From JAHFLD01 sp964367145 (GTDB lineage Bacteria > Patescibacteriota > Minisyncoccia > UBA6257 > 1-14-0-10-40-38), in contig CAYIWJ010000001.1 of the NCBI GenBank assembly GCA_964367145.1, forward strand, positions 1 to 56,543: a DNA stretch of 56,543 nt. Reading direction: 5' to 3'. Position numbers and translations under genes: made by a program. The notes below the pieces were generated by a model. It saw nothing but the letters and a program-made list of their open reading frames with translations, did no database searches and was not told the origin of the DNA. Shown here piece after piece: positions 41,034-50,397 of the stretch (its first letter is position 1; each line of letters begins with the position of its first letter).

Positions 41034-43133
41034 TTAAACCTGTTCGCCAAGCGGATCCGGACGATCATCAAAGTAACGTCTTTTTGCTAAATAGGCTACC
41101 GCGAGCAATAAGATAATCGTGAGCCACGGACTGGTAATAAAAGCGAGTAGGCTGGCTAAAGCTAGTGCCAGAGCACCCTCTCCAGTTGCAGCCCTAAAAG
41201 ATTCTTCGGAGCTAACACTCATCAGACTACCGGATTTTGCCACGGCGCGGAGGTAATAATCCTCGCCATTCTTTAAATTACTCAAAGTCACCGAATGATT
41301 TCGGCTTAAGTTGGTATTCTCGTCAGTCAAAAATTGGTAATTATAATTTTGATCTTTCCGATTGGAGTGAGACTCGGTGTCATAAATAACCCGCGAACGA
41401 GCCGGAATATCGGTTTCCCAACTGATAATTGCCTCGCCATTTTTTCGCGTTTCAACTTCCAGATTAGAAATCTGGGGCGCCGATTCCAAATTCTGTCGCG
41501 GGGTAACATCAACAATCGCATCGGCGTCAAGTACGCTTAGCGAAAAAGTTCTGGTAGTTTCGGCGTAGGTATCTGAAGCTCCAACTTTTATTTGGTAAGG
41601 ACGCGATCGTCCTTGAGACGATCCGGGCGTCCAAGTTAGGTCCCCAGTTCGACTATCAATCAACATGCCAGCCGGTCCCTCTATTAAACGATAGGTCACG
41701 GAATGGCCACTGCTCAACGCCTGAACGGTATAGAGATAAAAATTACCCTCGGTTATTACGAGCGGTGGGTTAAAGTTTAAGAAAGTCGGGCCATTGGTAG
41801 TCGGAGCATACACCGTTTGTCCGGTAACGGTTACCGTTACGCGCATATCGGTGCTGGAATATCCGTCACTTGCGCGGAATAACAGATCAGTGTTGCCAAT
41901 CTGATTATTATTTGGCCGCCAGCTAAAAAAGTTGTTATTGGGGGTGTATTCGGAGCCGGAAGGAACTTGAATCGCGGAGTAGGTAACTTGATTACCGTCC
42001 GGATCATTGGCCGAAAGCGAAAACTGCAAAAGTTGCCCCTGCTGAATCGTCTGACTGGGAACTTGGTTCCAAACCGGCGGACGGTTATAGGTGTTATTGT
42101 AGGTGTAGCCGGAAACATTAAAACCAACACTCATGTCGGCACTTGCGGTGCCGTCATAAGCTCGGAAAGTAATTGAAAAGAATCCCTGATTTTGCGGGGT
42201 CCAAGTAAAAAGTCGCGCGACCGGATCAAATGAAGCACCCGAAGGCAAGTTGATCACGCTATAACTGATCGGGAAATTGTGCCCGCTCGTTGCCGATAAG
42301 GTAAGACTCACAACTTGTCCAGCCGAAACGTTTTGCGTGGGAACCTGTTGCCAGAAAATTCCCTGGCCATAACCCGGATTGTAGTTATTATTTGCGACAG
42401 AGATTGTCACAGTCATGGTTGCGGTCTGAACGTTGTCAGAAGCTTTAAAAGCCACGGTAAAAGTACCGGATTGAGAACTTGTCGGCGTCCAAGAAAAAAG
42501 CCGAGTCACCGAATTAAAATTGGCGCCAGTTGGCAAGCTTTCCGCCGCGTAAGTAAGTACCTGACCCTCCGGATCGGTTGCTAAAACCGTAAATTGGATC
42601 GTCTGCCCGGTCGTCACATATTGTGTTGGAATCTGTCCCGACCAAACTGGGGCTAGGTTTTGAGTTGTTCCACCACCGCTCGTTGCCGAACAGATAACCA
42701 AGAGATTTTTCTCGTAAGCTATTTCACCGGCGTTAAAACGCAAAAAACCGTTTTGCGTGATCGTGGTATCGGCATCATTGGTGTACAAAAACGACTGAAT
42801 TAGGTTGGAAGACGAGTCGAGTAAATCAAAGCGCAGAGCATCTTGATTTTCATATCTACGATAACCCAAAATTTCACCGGCGCTGACTGGGATAGTTACC
42901 GTATTCGGCCAAGCTACATAATGATCCTGAATCTGTGGCAGATTAAAAATAGTGCTACCATTACGATCTTTTAAAATCGCATGGTCATCCGGACTCGGGG
43001 TGAAAAGTGGCAAATCTTGCGCGTAAATCAAAGTCTCGTTAGCGCAAGAATTGACATAACTCGCGGAAGCTAAATTAGTGCCGCCAACAAGCAGAATAAA
43101 GCTAAAAATCGTTATTAAGCCTAGTTTTTTCAT
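41034..43133 (-). CDS. cell-surface protein with Ig-like repeats
   Basis: 699 residues. Signal peptide to about residue 24 (NLASA-SY), an N-terminal beta domain to about 150, four tandem Ig-like/He_PIG-type repeats of about 90 residues (each with PVW or FWQ-P-Q at its start, then a GQ..FT.. strand, LP.GA.F and LF.WTP), a FnIII-like module (about 555-640), and a C-terminal membrane helix (about 657-685) with a basic tail. It should be anchored in the membrane with the repeats outside, perhaps for adhesion. Length and repeat number are the main observations; the ligand is unknown. Confidence 0.82.
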   Translation of the reverse strand: MKKLGLITIFSFILLVGGTNLASASYVNSCANETLIYAQDLPLFTPSPDDHAILKDRNGSTIFNLPQIQDHYVAWPNTVTIPVSAGEILGYRRYENQDALRFDLLDSSSNLIQSFLYTNDADTTITQNGFLRFNAGEIAYEKNLLVICSATSGGGTTQNLAPVWSGQIPTQYVTTGQTIQFTVLATDPEGQVLTYAAESLPTGANFNSVTRLFSWTPTSSQSGTFTVAFKASDNVQTATMTVTISVANNNYNPGYGQGIFWQQVPTQNVSAGQVVSLTLSATSGHNFPISYSVINLPSGASFDPVARLFTWTPQNQGFFSITFRAYDGTASADMSVGFNVSGYTYNNTYNRPPVWNQVPSQTIQQGQLLQFSLSANDPDGNQVTYSAIQVPSGSEYTPNNNFFSWRPNNNQIGNTDLLFRASDGYSSTDMRVTVTVTGQTVYAPTTNGPTFLNFNPPLVITEGNFYLYTVQALSSGHSVTYRLIEGPAGMLIDSRTGDLTWTPGSSQGRSRPYQIKVGASDTYAETTRTFSLSVLDADAIVDVTPRQNLESAPQISNLEVETRKNGEAIISWETDIPARSRVIYDTESHSNRKDQNYNYQFLTDENTNLSRNHSVTLSNLKNGEDYYLRAVAKSGSLMSVSSEESFRAATGEGALALALASLLAFITSPWLTIILLLAVAYLAKRRYFDDRPDPLGEQV

Positions 43134-43206
43134 AAGTTTCTACATTATAATCTATCAATGATAAACTGTCAAGAAAACCCACAAACATTCCACTAAAGGA
43201 AGCCAA

Positions 43207-43626
43207 CTATAGCGCAATTAAGAGCGCTCCGGCAACCAGCAACACCGCCCCAGAAATAACCTTTAAGCTCAAGGTTTCGCCCAAGAATAAAGCCGCAAGA
43301 AACACCACAAATATTACACTCAGGCGATCAATCGCCACCACCTGTGTTGTTACACCCTTCTGGATGGCTAAAAAATAAAAAAGCCACGATAAGGCCCCAG
43401 CCACGCCGGACAGTGCAATAAAAATCCATTCACGATTGGACAACCCACTAAAAGAAAAACCATTAAACTTTTTAAGCGCCAGTGAAGTCAGCACCAAAAA
43501 CCCCGCCATAATCACCGAGCGAATCGTGGTCGCGAGCGTGGCGTCAATCGACTTTAAACCGAGTTTGCCAAAAATCGCTACTGCCGCGGCGCTTAGTGCC
43601 GAAAGGAGAGCATAACCAAGCCACAT
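43207..43626 (-). CDS. EamA-type transporter, single-domain
   Basis: 139 residues with four to five membrane helices, one EamA unit where classical drug/metabolite transporters have two. Segments such as GVAGALSWLFYFLAIQKG and LSVIFVVFLAALFLGETLS are characteristic. Half-size members are thought to dimerise. Substrate unknown. Confidence 0.86.
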   Translation of the reverse strand: MWLGYALLSALSAAAVAIFGKLGLKSIDATLATTIRSVIMAGFLVLTSLALKKFNGFSFSGLSNREWIFIALSGVAGALSWLFYFLAIQKGVTTQVVAIDRLSVIFVVFLAALFLGETLSLKVISGAVLLVAGALLIAL

Positions 43627-43678
43627 TTGATTATTTTAGCCCGTTAACGTCGGGTGAGCAATGGCGTATAGTGAATAT

Positions 43679-45259
43679 ATGAACGGTTGGCTTAGTCCTC
43701 GGATTTTTTCACCAAAAGTAGTCGGCGTTTTTTTACTGCTTTTTATTTTGCCCTTGCTTGTGATATTGAGTGCAGACAAAGTGGCCGATCCCGACGCTCT
43801 CTATCACATCCGCCACGCGTGGGTCTATCGAACTCAAAGTCTCACCGATTCCGCTTTCCCTTGGGTTCAGTTTTCCGTAATCAAAACCGCTGGCGCTGAT
43901 CTTTGGTATGGCTTCCATATTTTGCTCACGCCATTTACTTACGGCAATAATCTCGGGCTTAACATAAAAATCGCCGGAGGTATTTTTGCCGGCCTCATGC
44001 TTTTTTCTTTTTATCATTTTCTCCGGCGACAAACCATCAAATGGCCGCTTGTCTGGACATTGATTCTCTACGTCTCTTCCGCCGACTTTTTTTTGCGCAA
44101 TAACAGCTCTCGTCCGCAGACGCTTTCTCTAGCCTTGCTTAGTTTGTTGATGTTGATTTTTAGCCTTCCCGAAAAGTCTAAAAATAAGTGGCGCCACCTC
44201 TTGGCGGTTTCCGCTATGGGTTTTGTCGCCACTTGGATTCACGCCGCGTTTTTTTGGATTTTTCTTCTTTTGGGTCTAATCTATGCCGCCTCCTCTTTTG
44301 TTGTAAAAAAAAGACTGCCGTTTGCCGAAATAGGCGCCTTGATTTTTGGGAATGCGGTTGGGATCGCCCTCCGCCCCAATCCATTGGCGGCGGCCAATCT
44401 GCTCTACACTCAACTGTTTCGTCTAGCCGTGGAAAAACAGCGAGTCTCGTTACTTCTCGGGCAAGATATTCTGCCACTCGATTTCGTGAGTTTTCTTCGC
44501 CAGCTAATCCCATTTGCGGTCTTGATCTTGGTTGCATTTTTTCTAGCTTGGAAATTAAGGAAGAAATCCGATTCCAAGCTATCGGACAATAAAAAGATCC
44601 TTCAATACACCTCCCTAGTCATGTTGGTTATTTTTAGTCTTCTTGCTCTAACCACGGCTCGTCGCGCCTCCGATATTGCCATCTTCTATGGTATCATCCT
44701 CGCCGCCCTTGTTATGGAAAAAGCTCTTGAATATTTTCGCCGCCCGCGCCTTTTTCTCGGAGTTCTTTTAGCCTTTCTTCTGATTACCGCCACTCGGCAC
44801 ATCTACACCCTTCGCGAACACTTACGCTCGTTTTCCGCGGTTCCGGTAAATCGATTTCAAGAAGTCGCGCTCTGGCTCAAAGCCAACACCGTCCCCAGGA
44901 CTATAGTTTTTCATCCGGTTTGGGATTCATTCCCTAGTCTTTTTTTCTGGAATCAAAACAATTATTACATTAACGGCATGGATCCGATTTTCACCTATGC
45001 GCTGAATCAGGAATTGTATTGGCAACAACACAACATCGCGATCGGCGGGAAGATGTACGCTTGCAAAACCCCGCCCCCTTGCGATCCGATCAAAAGCGTG
45101 GACATTATTCAAATTATTCAAAAAGACTTTCACTCCAACTATATTGCGCTGGATCTGGTTCGCAATTCCGGATTAGCGCGCAATCTAATTGTCGACCCAC
45201 GCGCTCGTCTTATGGTTAGAGGTGCTGACACCGCCTTATTTAAAATCGGTGGCGAATAA
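43679..45259 (+). CDS. GT-C type membrane glycosyltransferase-like protein
   Basis: 526 residues with about eleven membrane helices. Shortly after the first helix lies DPDALYHIRH, an acidic motif like that of GT-C enzymes and STT3 oligosaccharyltransferases. A soluble C-terminal domain (about 400-526) contains WDSFPSLFFWNQNNYYINGMDPIF. It probably transfers a lipid-linked sugar outside the membrane. ATG 43661 is an alternative start, but a TATAGT (43667-43672) lies over it, favouring 43679. Its end overlaps the convergent gene by 20 bases. Confidence 0.72.
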   Translation: MNGWLSPRIFSPKVVGVFLLLFILPLLVILSADKVADPDALYHIRHAWVYRTQSLTDSAFPWVQFSVIKTAGADLWYGFHILLTPFTYGNNLGLNIKIAGGIFAGLMLFSFYHFLRRQTIKWPLVWTLILYVSSADFFLRNNSSRPQTLSLALLSLLMLIFSLPEKSKNKWRHLLAVSAMGFVATWIHAAFFWIFLLLGLIYAASSFVVKKRLPFAEIGALIFGNAVGIALRPNPLAAANLLYTQLFRLAVEKQRVSLLLGQDILPLDFVSFLRQLIPFAVLILVAFFLAWKLRKKSDSKLSDNKKILQYTSLVMLVIFSLLALTTARRASDIAIFYGIILAALVMEKALEYFRRPRLFLGVLLAFLLITATRHIYTLREHLRSFSAVPVNRFQEVALWLKANTVPRTIVFHPVWDSFPSLFFWNQNNYYINGMDPIFTYALNQELYWQQHNIAIGGKMYACKTPPPCDPIKSVDIIQIIQKDFHSNYIALDLVRNSGLARNLIVDPRARLMVRGADTALFKIGGE

Positions 45260-45920
45260 CCGCCCAAATTCCACGGATGCCATCCCAAAATCGTATCTTC
45301 TTACCTTCGGCAAAAGTACGAGGCTTATAGCTAATGGGAATTTCTCTAATCGAAATTCCGGCCCGCGCGAGGCGCGCCGTAACTTCTTCGCAAAAATCAA
45401 AACCGGTGGCCGTAAGTTTTAACGCTAGCAAAGTTTCCCGAGAAAAAAGTTTATAACCGGTGTTAATGTCGGTTAGTTTTGTACCGTAAAGCAGGTTAAA
45501 AATTGAAGTAATCAGCTTGCCGCCCAAAAAATAAGCCCAATATCCTCTTTTGGTTCGGCCTAGGTTTCGCGAACCATAGACTGCTGGCAGATTTTCCCCC
45601 CGAGCTACCGTCAGAAGTTTTGGAATCTCTTGTGGATTATATTCCAAATCGGCGTCTTGAATGATTATATAATCGCCGGTCGCGCGTTTAAGCGCGGTAG
45701 AAATTGCAGCTCCCTTACCGAGGTTCTGGGCGTGGTAGAGCGTTTTATATTGATTCTCAAAATTTTTTACCATTCCAGTCGTCCCGTCATTGGATCCGTC
45801 ATCAATCAAGATGATTTCCTTTTCCGCGTCGGGAATGACTATGGCGTCTAATGATTTTAAGAGCGCATCAATGGTTTCCTGTTCGTTGTATATCGGAACG
45901 ATAATCGAGAGCTTAGTCAT
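45240..45920 (-). CDS. family 2 glycosyltransferase, DPM1/DPG synthase-like
   Basis: 226 residues. GT-A fold with IIVPIYNEQETI, the nucleotide-binding IDDGSNDGT and the metal-binding QDADLEYNP; then TGYKLFSR and SYKPRTFAEGKK, typical of polyprenyl-phosphate sugar transferases. No membrane helix at the C terminus. It may supply the polyprenyl-linked sugar used by the membrane enzyme encoded convergently next to it. Confidence 0.9.
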   Translation of the reverse strand: MTKLSIIVPIYNEQETIDALLKSLDAIVIPDAEKEIILIDDGSNDGTTGMVKNFENQYKTLYHAQNLGKGAAISTALKRATGDYIIIQDADLEYNPQEIPKLLTVARGENLPAVYGSRNLGRTKRGYWAYFLGGKLITSIFNLLYGTKLTDINTGYKLFSRETLLALKLTATGFDFCEEVTARLARAGISIREIPISYKPRTFAEGKKIRFWDGIRGIWAVIRHRF

Positions 45921-45923
45921 ATA

Positions 45924-47222
45924 TCAAAGTTTTGAAATGTCGCGCGGCATAAACAACCCCAAAGTCCATTCGAGAGCGGTTCGGAATTTAGCCCGCCATC
46001 CAAAGAGTTTAAACAAGTAGGCGGTGCGGTACACAAACCAGGCCAGCGGCCCCGACCATCGTATGCCAAAGACTCGCGCCAAGGCCCTGCCATATCCAAG
46101 CGAAAGAATAAAACCACTATCTCGCCAAGCAAAGGAGCGAAGTGATTCTTTCTGTAAAAGGCTGGAGATGTTCTTTGCCGCGATAACTCCCTCCCGCACG
46201 GCAAACTGCGCCCGCATCGGATATGGCGCTTGATTTACAACGTCGCAAATCAAGGCTTGGTCGCCAGCCAAGAAGACTTGGGGATATTCTGGTAGTTGCA
46301 GATATTGATTAACCGCGATTCTTTCCGTAACCGGTTCATGTTTGATTTCATTCGCGCTAAGCATATCAAGATGGCGCGCCTTAACTCCGGCAGTCCAAAT
46401 CGTAGTTTGAGATTGAAAAACTCCGGAATCCAAAACAACTTCATCGGGGCGCACTTCCAATACCTTGGTATTAAGCCGCACCTCAACTCCAATTTTTGCC
46501 AAAATTGCCGCCGCCCTTGTGGCGAACCAAGATTCAACTTGAGGTACCAAACGTGATCCAGCGTGAATTAGCGTGATGCGCGCTTGAGGTGTTGAAGTGG
46601 GAAAATTACTACTGGCGCTTTTGATTAAATCCGCCAATTCCGCCGCCAACTCAACTCCGGTTGGACCGCCACCAACTACGGCAAAAGAAAGCAATCTCTT
46701 TTGTTCCGAAGCATCGTGCGTCGCCTCGGCTTGGTTTAGAGAATTAATGACTCGCGCCTTAATCGCCAAAGCGTCGGCCAGATTTCTAAGTCTAAAACTA
46801 TATTCTTCCGCCCCGGGAGTCTTAAAAAAGTTAGTATCCGAACCCAAAGCCAAAAGTAGGTAATCATAAGAGATTGATTCAAGTTCAGCCTTCGCGGGTG
46901 AGTCGCCAGTTTTAATAAAAATCTCTTGGTTGATCAGATCAACCTTCTTCGCGGTACCTTCTATGAATCTCGAGATGCAACAGCGGGGGAGCGACCGCAG
47001 TGCTTGAGTCACATTGGTCGCGAGTAGTCCTCCGGTCGCGACCTCGTGGATCATCGGTGTAAAAAGAAAATAATCTTTTTCACTGACTAAAAAAACTTCC
47101 ACGTCCTTTGCTCCGTGGAGTTGGCGGTGAAGTTCCAGGTAACCGTTTATTCCGGCAAAACCGCCGCCCACGATTACGATGCGTTTTTTTGTTTTTAGAT
47201 CGCGCATCTTTTTGCTTATCAT
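45924..47222 (-). CDS. type II NADH dehydrogenase-like flavoprotein
   Basis: 432 residues from ATG 47222. Two Rossmann folds: IVIVGGGFAGINGYLELHR for FAD and FAVVGGGPTGVELAAELADL for NAD(P)H, plus VFLAGDQA near residue 310. A C-terminal amphipathic or membrane segment (about 390-432) would bind the membrane. NDH-2 enzymes pass electrons from NADH to quinone without pumping protons. No other respiratory gene is in the window, so the acceptor is unclear. Confidence 0.87.
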   Translation of the reverse strand: MISKKMRDLKTKKRIVIVGGGFAGINGYLELHRQLHGAKDVEVFLVSEKDYFLFTPMIHEVATGGLLATNVTQALRSLPRCCISRFIEGTAKKVDLINQEIFIKTGDSPAKAELESISYDYLLLALGSDTNFFKTPGAEEYSFRLRNLADALAIKARVINSLNQAEATHDASEQKRLLSFAVVGGGPTGVELAAELADLIKSASSNFPTSTPQARITLIHAGSRLVPQVESWFATRAAAILAKIGVEVRLNTKVLEVRPDEVVLDSGVFQSQTTIWTAGVKARHLDMLSANEIKHEPVTERIAVNQYLQLPEYPQVFLAGDQALICDVVNQAPYPMRAQFAVREGVIAAKNISSLLQKESLRSFAWRDSGFILSLGYGRALARVFGIRWSGPLAWFVYRTAYLFKLFGWRAKFRTALEWTLGLFMPRDISKL

Positions 47223-47281
47223 ACTGTGCTTTGCCCGCGATTCAAAACACCGAAGAAAACACCAGAATAAATAAAACCGAT

Positions 47282-48865
47282 TTAAGGCTTCGTAACTTTT
47301 TCGGAAGAAATCAAAATTTGATCGCCGTCTTTTAATCCCGAAACAACTTCCCAAACTCCATCAGTGCCGCGTAAACCGATACTCACCGGAACTTCCACCA
47401 AGGCGGCGCGTTGCAGAAGATTTACAAAAAACTCCTTATCTCGCTCATGAATGGCATAGCGAGGAATGCCTAAAACATTGACCTTGCTCGCCGTAATAAT
47501 GCTCAAATTCGCCGTTAGCCCGCTCTTCAATCGAGAATCTTCGGCTGGTATGTTTCGCAGAGCGATCGTCACCTTAAAGTTGACCACACCATCAATAATT
47601 TTTTCCGCCGGATCAACGGCGATAACGGTACCGTCAAAAGATTCCTCGGGCAACGCCTCAAAAACAACCCGAACTAGATTCTGTAGGGCAATTTTCCCCA
47701 CACTGATTTCCGGAACAAAAGCTTCAATTTTTAAGGTTTTTGGCGAGATTAAAGAAACTACCGGAATATTGGGCGAGATGATTTGTCCTTTTTTAGCCTC
47801 TTGTACCGTAACGATGCCAGAAAACGGAGCGACCAGCGTCATCTTAGCCAATTGGGCGCGGATCAGATTAGCTTGAGATCGCGCTTCAAGTACTCGCGCC
47901 GCCTCGGCTTCAATTTTTTCGGGGGCAGATCCAGCAAGCGCCAGCAAAAGTCGATTTTTTTCAATCGTCAGCGTCGTTTCCGCGGAGCGCAACTTTTCCT
48001 CGGTTGAAGATAATGTGTTAAGCGAGATTGTTATGGCGCTCCTGGCGCTGGCCACATCAGCGCGCCAACTATCAAGTGTAGTTTGTGAAACATTACTGCC
48101 GCCGATGGCGCCATTAATCGCTGTCGCGGCTTGATCAAGAAACGAGGCAATCGCGGCGACTTGGACTTTAGCTGAATCAAGTGTCGCCACAACATCACTC
48201 GCCGAATCAAGAGATGCTATTTCCATTTGCCAAGACGAGAAAAGCTGTTCCAGCGAAGCCCGCTTTGTCTCCAAGTCGGTTTTAGCTTGAGGATTATTTA
48301 GGGTCAGTACTACTTGCGGATTATTGCTTCGCGGATTGCTAAAAAAACGATCAGCCTTGTTGTGAACCGCATCGTCGGCAGTCGTGTAGGCATTGCTAAC
48401 TTCATTAAAGGCCTTTTGCTGGGCATCTTTGAGTGAAGTTTCGGCGCGAGCCACCGTGGCCTCTTGAACCGCCAATTCTTCGGGTCGGGTTCCACGTTCT
48501 AATTCGCGCAGTATCGCTTCATGATTCGCCACTCGAGCCAAAGCCTCATCAAGCTGGGCGCGCGCCTCGCGGGTGTCAAGGCGAACCAAAGGAGCTCCCT
48601 CGGCTACTCGATCGCCAACATTCGCCAAGATTTCATTAACCGTGCCGCCCCGCTCAAAAGCCAAATCCACTTTTTCCAAAGGCGTGGCTTTTCCGGTTAC
48701 GGTTATGTTTTGGTTTATGGTCTGATAACTGACCCGTATCGGCAATTGCGCTCCGGATTTATTACCCGAAGAAAACAAAATAATCAAAATCAAGATTATT
48801 CCCAGTAAAACCGCCACTCCCCAAGGGCGCTTAAAAAACCGCGCTAAATTCTTTAATTGATCCAT
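47282..48865 (-). CDS. periplasmic adaptor (membrane fusion) protein, HlyD/RND type
   Basis: 527 residues from ATG 48865. One N-terminal membrane helix (about 18-38), then a lipoyl-like half (GTVNEILANVGDRVAEGAPLVRLDT), a long helical hairpin (about 105-310), the second lipoyl half (MTLVAPFSGIVTVQEAKKGQII), a beta-barrel and a membrane-proximal domain. Such adaptors work with an ABC or RND transporter; none is encoded next to it here. In a cell without an ordinary outer membrane the protein would more likely work with a MacB-type exporter. Confidence 0.85.
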   Translation of the reverse strand: MDQLKNLARFFKRPWGVAVLLGIILILIILFSSGNKSGAQLPIRVSYQTINQNITVTGKATPLEKVDLAFERGGTVNEILANVGDRVAEGAPLVRLDTREARAQLDEALARVANHEAILRELERGTRPEELAVQEATVARAETSLKDAQQKAFNEVSNAYTTADDAVHNKADRFFSNPRSNNPQVVLTLNNPQAKTDLETKRASLEQLFSSWQMEIASLDSASDVVATLDSAKVQVAAIASFLDQAATAINGAIGGSNVSQTTLDSWRADVASARSAITISLNTLSSTEEKLRSAETTLTIEKNRLLLALAGSAPEKIEAEAARVLEARSQANLIRAQLAKMTLVAPFSGIVTVQEAKKGQIISPNIPVVSLISPKTLKIEAFVPEISVGKIALQNLVRVVFEALPEESFDGTVIAVDPAEKIIDGVVNFKVTIALRNIPAEDSRLKSGLTANLSIITASKVNVLGIPRYAIHERDKEFFVNLLQRAALVEVPVSIGLRGTDGVWEVVSGLKDGDQILISSEKVTKP

Positions 48866-48954
48866 GGCTAAATTAAGTTCTAAGAAAATAACAGATAACA
48901 AGGAAAAAAGCAAGTCTAAGGGCTAATCTCTCCATTTCTTTGTTGACTCTCCAA

Positions 48955-48983
48955 TAAAAAACCCGCATTTTTTCTGCGGGTTA
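48955..48983 (-). terminator. intrinsic terminator of the Gam-like gene
   Basis: On the minus strand AACCCGCA-GAAAAAA-TGCGGGTT is followed directly by TTTTTATT. Confidence 0.87.
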
Positions 48984-48989
48984 CTCAAA

Positions 48990-49559
48990 CTATTCTTCCT
49001 TGTCGGCATCCTTCTTGGCCTTCATGAACTTCTGTTTTTGCGGATCAATGCAAACTTCCGCTTCGTTGGTTTTCACAAAAAAGAGTTCCACGCCGGTCTT
49101 GATGGTTACGCCCTGAACGCTCTCCGCGAGTTCGGGGTTGGCAAGCATTGCGGCCTTGTTGACCTCAACCTTGCGGCGCAAGAAATCTTCCAGCTTTCGT
49201 CTTTCGCAAATTCCAATTACCTGCTCAACGTCTTTCAGTGAAACCGAGGGCGGATTGGTTCGCCAGCCAAAAGTTCCCGCCGGAATCTTGATGCTCTTTT
49301 CGTCCTTGACCAAGTCAGCGCGATTGCGTTCGGCGAATTCAGCCACCGAGAGAGAATCAAGAAGCATGTCCGCGTTGAATGGCTCTGCTTTTTCAACTGC
49401 CGCGGCTTGAAGCTTGGCGATCTCCTCATCAAGCTCAATGCGGATCGTGTCTAAAGCTCTCTGACTCGCGGCTATTTTTTCCAGTAAGGTGTTCGCCTCG
49501 TCGAGATTCTCAATCAGCGGGATTTTAATCCGCTTCGCTTCTGCTTTTTTTGGTGCCAC
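48990..49559 (-). CDS. gam: phage Mu Gam-like host-nuclease inhibitor (Ku-like DNA-end protein)
   Basis: 189 residues starting with GTG. A coiled-coil at about 17-60 is followed by the Gam core: a beta-hairpin around GTFGWRTNPPSVSLKD (95-110), a helix with FLRRKVEVNKAAML (126-139), and GVTIKTGVELFFVK (150-163). These match the order and character of Mu Gam, a homodimer related to Ku that binds DNA ends and blocks RecBCD-type nucleases. The start is set by AGGAGT five bases before the GTG. It has its own promoter and terminator and no phage genes beside it. Confidence 0.85.
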   Translation of the reverse strand: MAPKKAEAKRIKIPLIENLDEANTLLEKIAASQRALDTIRIELDEEIAKLQAAAVEKAEPFNADMLLDSLSVAEFAERNRADLVKDEKSIKIPAGTFGWRTNPPSVSLKDVEQVIGICERRKLEDFLRRKVEVNKAAMLANPELAESVQGVTIKTGVELFFVKTNEAEVCIDPQKQKFMKAKKDADKEE

Positions 49560-49624
49560 CGAAAACTCCTGCTACATAGAAAGAACTTTCAGACTTGTCA
49601 GCGAAATGCCGACAGTCAAAAGAA

Positions 49625-49653
49625 ATATAGTCTTTTTATCCGATATATGTCAA
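49625..49653 (-). promoter_or_regulatory. sigma70-type promoter of the Gam-like gene
   Basis: On the minus strand TTGACA (49653-49648), a 17-base spacer and CTATAT (49630-49625). The leader is about 60 bases long. Confidence 0.78.
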
Positions 49654-49664
49654 TAAGGAAAGTG

Positions 49665-50387
49665 TCAGCGAGAAGTTTTATCGGAGCGCAATTTTATGAC
49701 CCGCCAAAACGCCTCCAAGACTATTCCCAGACGAAACTTTGATCCGCCTCGCGCCCGCTCGGTAAAAATTATCGGAACTTCACCGACAGAAAAACCGGCG
49801 CGATGGCTTTTATAAACAGTCTCAATTTGGAAATTATATCCCAGCGAATCCAAAGGATGTGAAATCAGATTTTCCACAACCTCGCGCCGATAACACTTGA
49901 AGCCGCTCGTAAGATCACGGTAAGGCAAGTCAAGAACCAACCTCGCGTACCAGTTGCCGAAACGGCTGACTAATCGGCGAAAAAAATTCCAATGGCGAAT
50001 ACTCCCGCCCAAAACATATCGCGAGCCGATGACCACGTCATAATTTTGCGCCGCCGCAACCAGCTTCGGAATAGAATTTGGGTCATGCGACAAATCGGCA
50101 TCCATTTCCACGATCAAGGCTTTTTCTTCCGGCTTAAGTACGGAAAGTACATAACCAAATCCGTGAACATAGGCCGGTCCCAGCCCTTGCTTATTGGGTC
50201 GCCGCAATACCGTTATTGGGAAATCAGAATTCAATCCTTCGGCAACCCCCGCGGTGCAATCCGGAGAATTATCATCAACCACGATGAGTGATAACTCTGG
50301 TAAGCGCAAAGCAAAAATTTTTCTAGTCAGCTCGGCGATATTTTCCCGCTCGTTGTAGGTCGGGGTAACGACAAAAATTTTTGGCAT
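49665..50387 (-). CDS. family 2 glycosyltransferase, dolichol-phosphate mannosyltransferase-like
   Basis: 240 residues from ATG 50387 (MPKIFVVTPTYNERENI). GT-A motifs VVDDNSPDCTAG and EMDADLSHDP, then DLTSGFKCYRREVVE and RARGGSKFRLGI. It would make a polyprenyl-phosphate hexose for later extracytoplasmic glycosylation. A second enzyme of this kind lies at 45240. A longer frame upstream overlaps the neighbour and lacks family similarity. Confidence 0.91.
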   Translation of the reverse strand: MPKIFVVTPTYNERENIAELTRKIFALRLPELSLIVVDDNSPDCTAGVAEGLNSDFPITVLRRPNKQGLGPAYVHGFGYVLSVLKPEEKALIVEMDADLSHDPNSIPKLVAAAQNYDVVIGSRYVLGGSIRHWNFFRRLVSRFGNWYARLVLDLPYRDLTSGFKCYRREVVENLISHPLDSLGYNFQIETVYKSHRAGFSVGEVPIIFTERARGGSKFRLGIVLEAFWRVIKLRSDKTSR

Positions 50388-50397
50388 ACGGAAAGTC

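Noticed and set aside
48990..49653. An integrated prophage around the Gam-like gene
   Set aside because: Both neighbours are ordinary host genes (adaptor protein, glycosyltransferase), with no capsid, terminase, integrase or attachment repeats.
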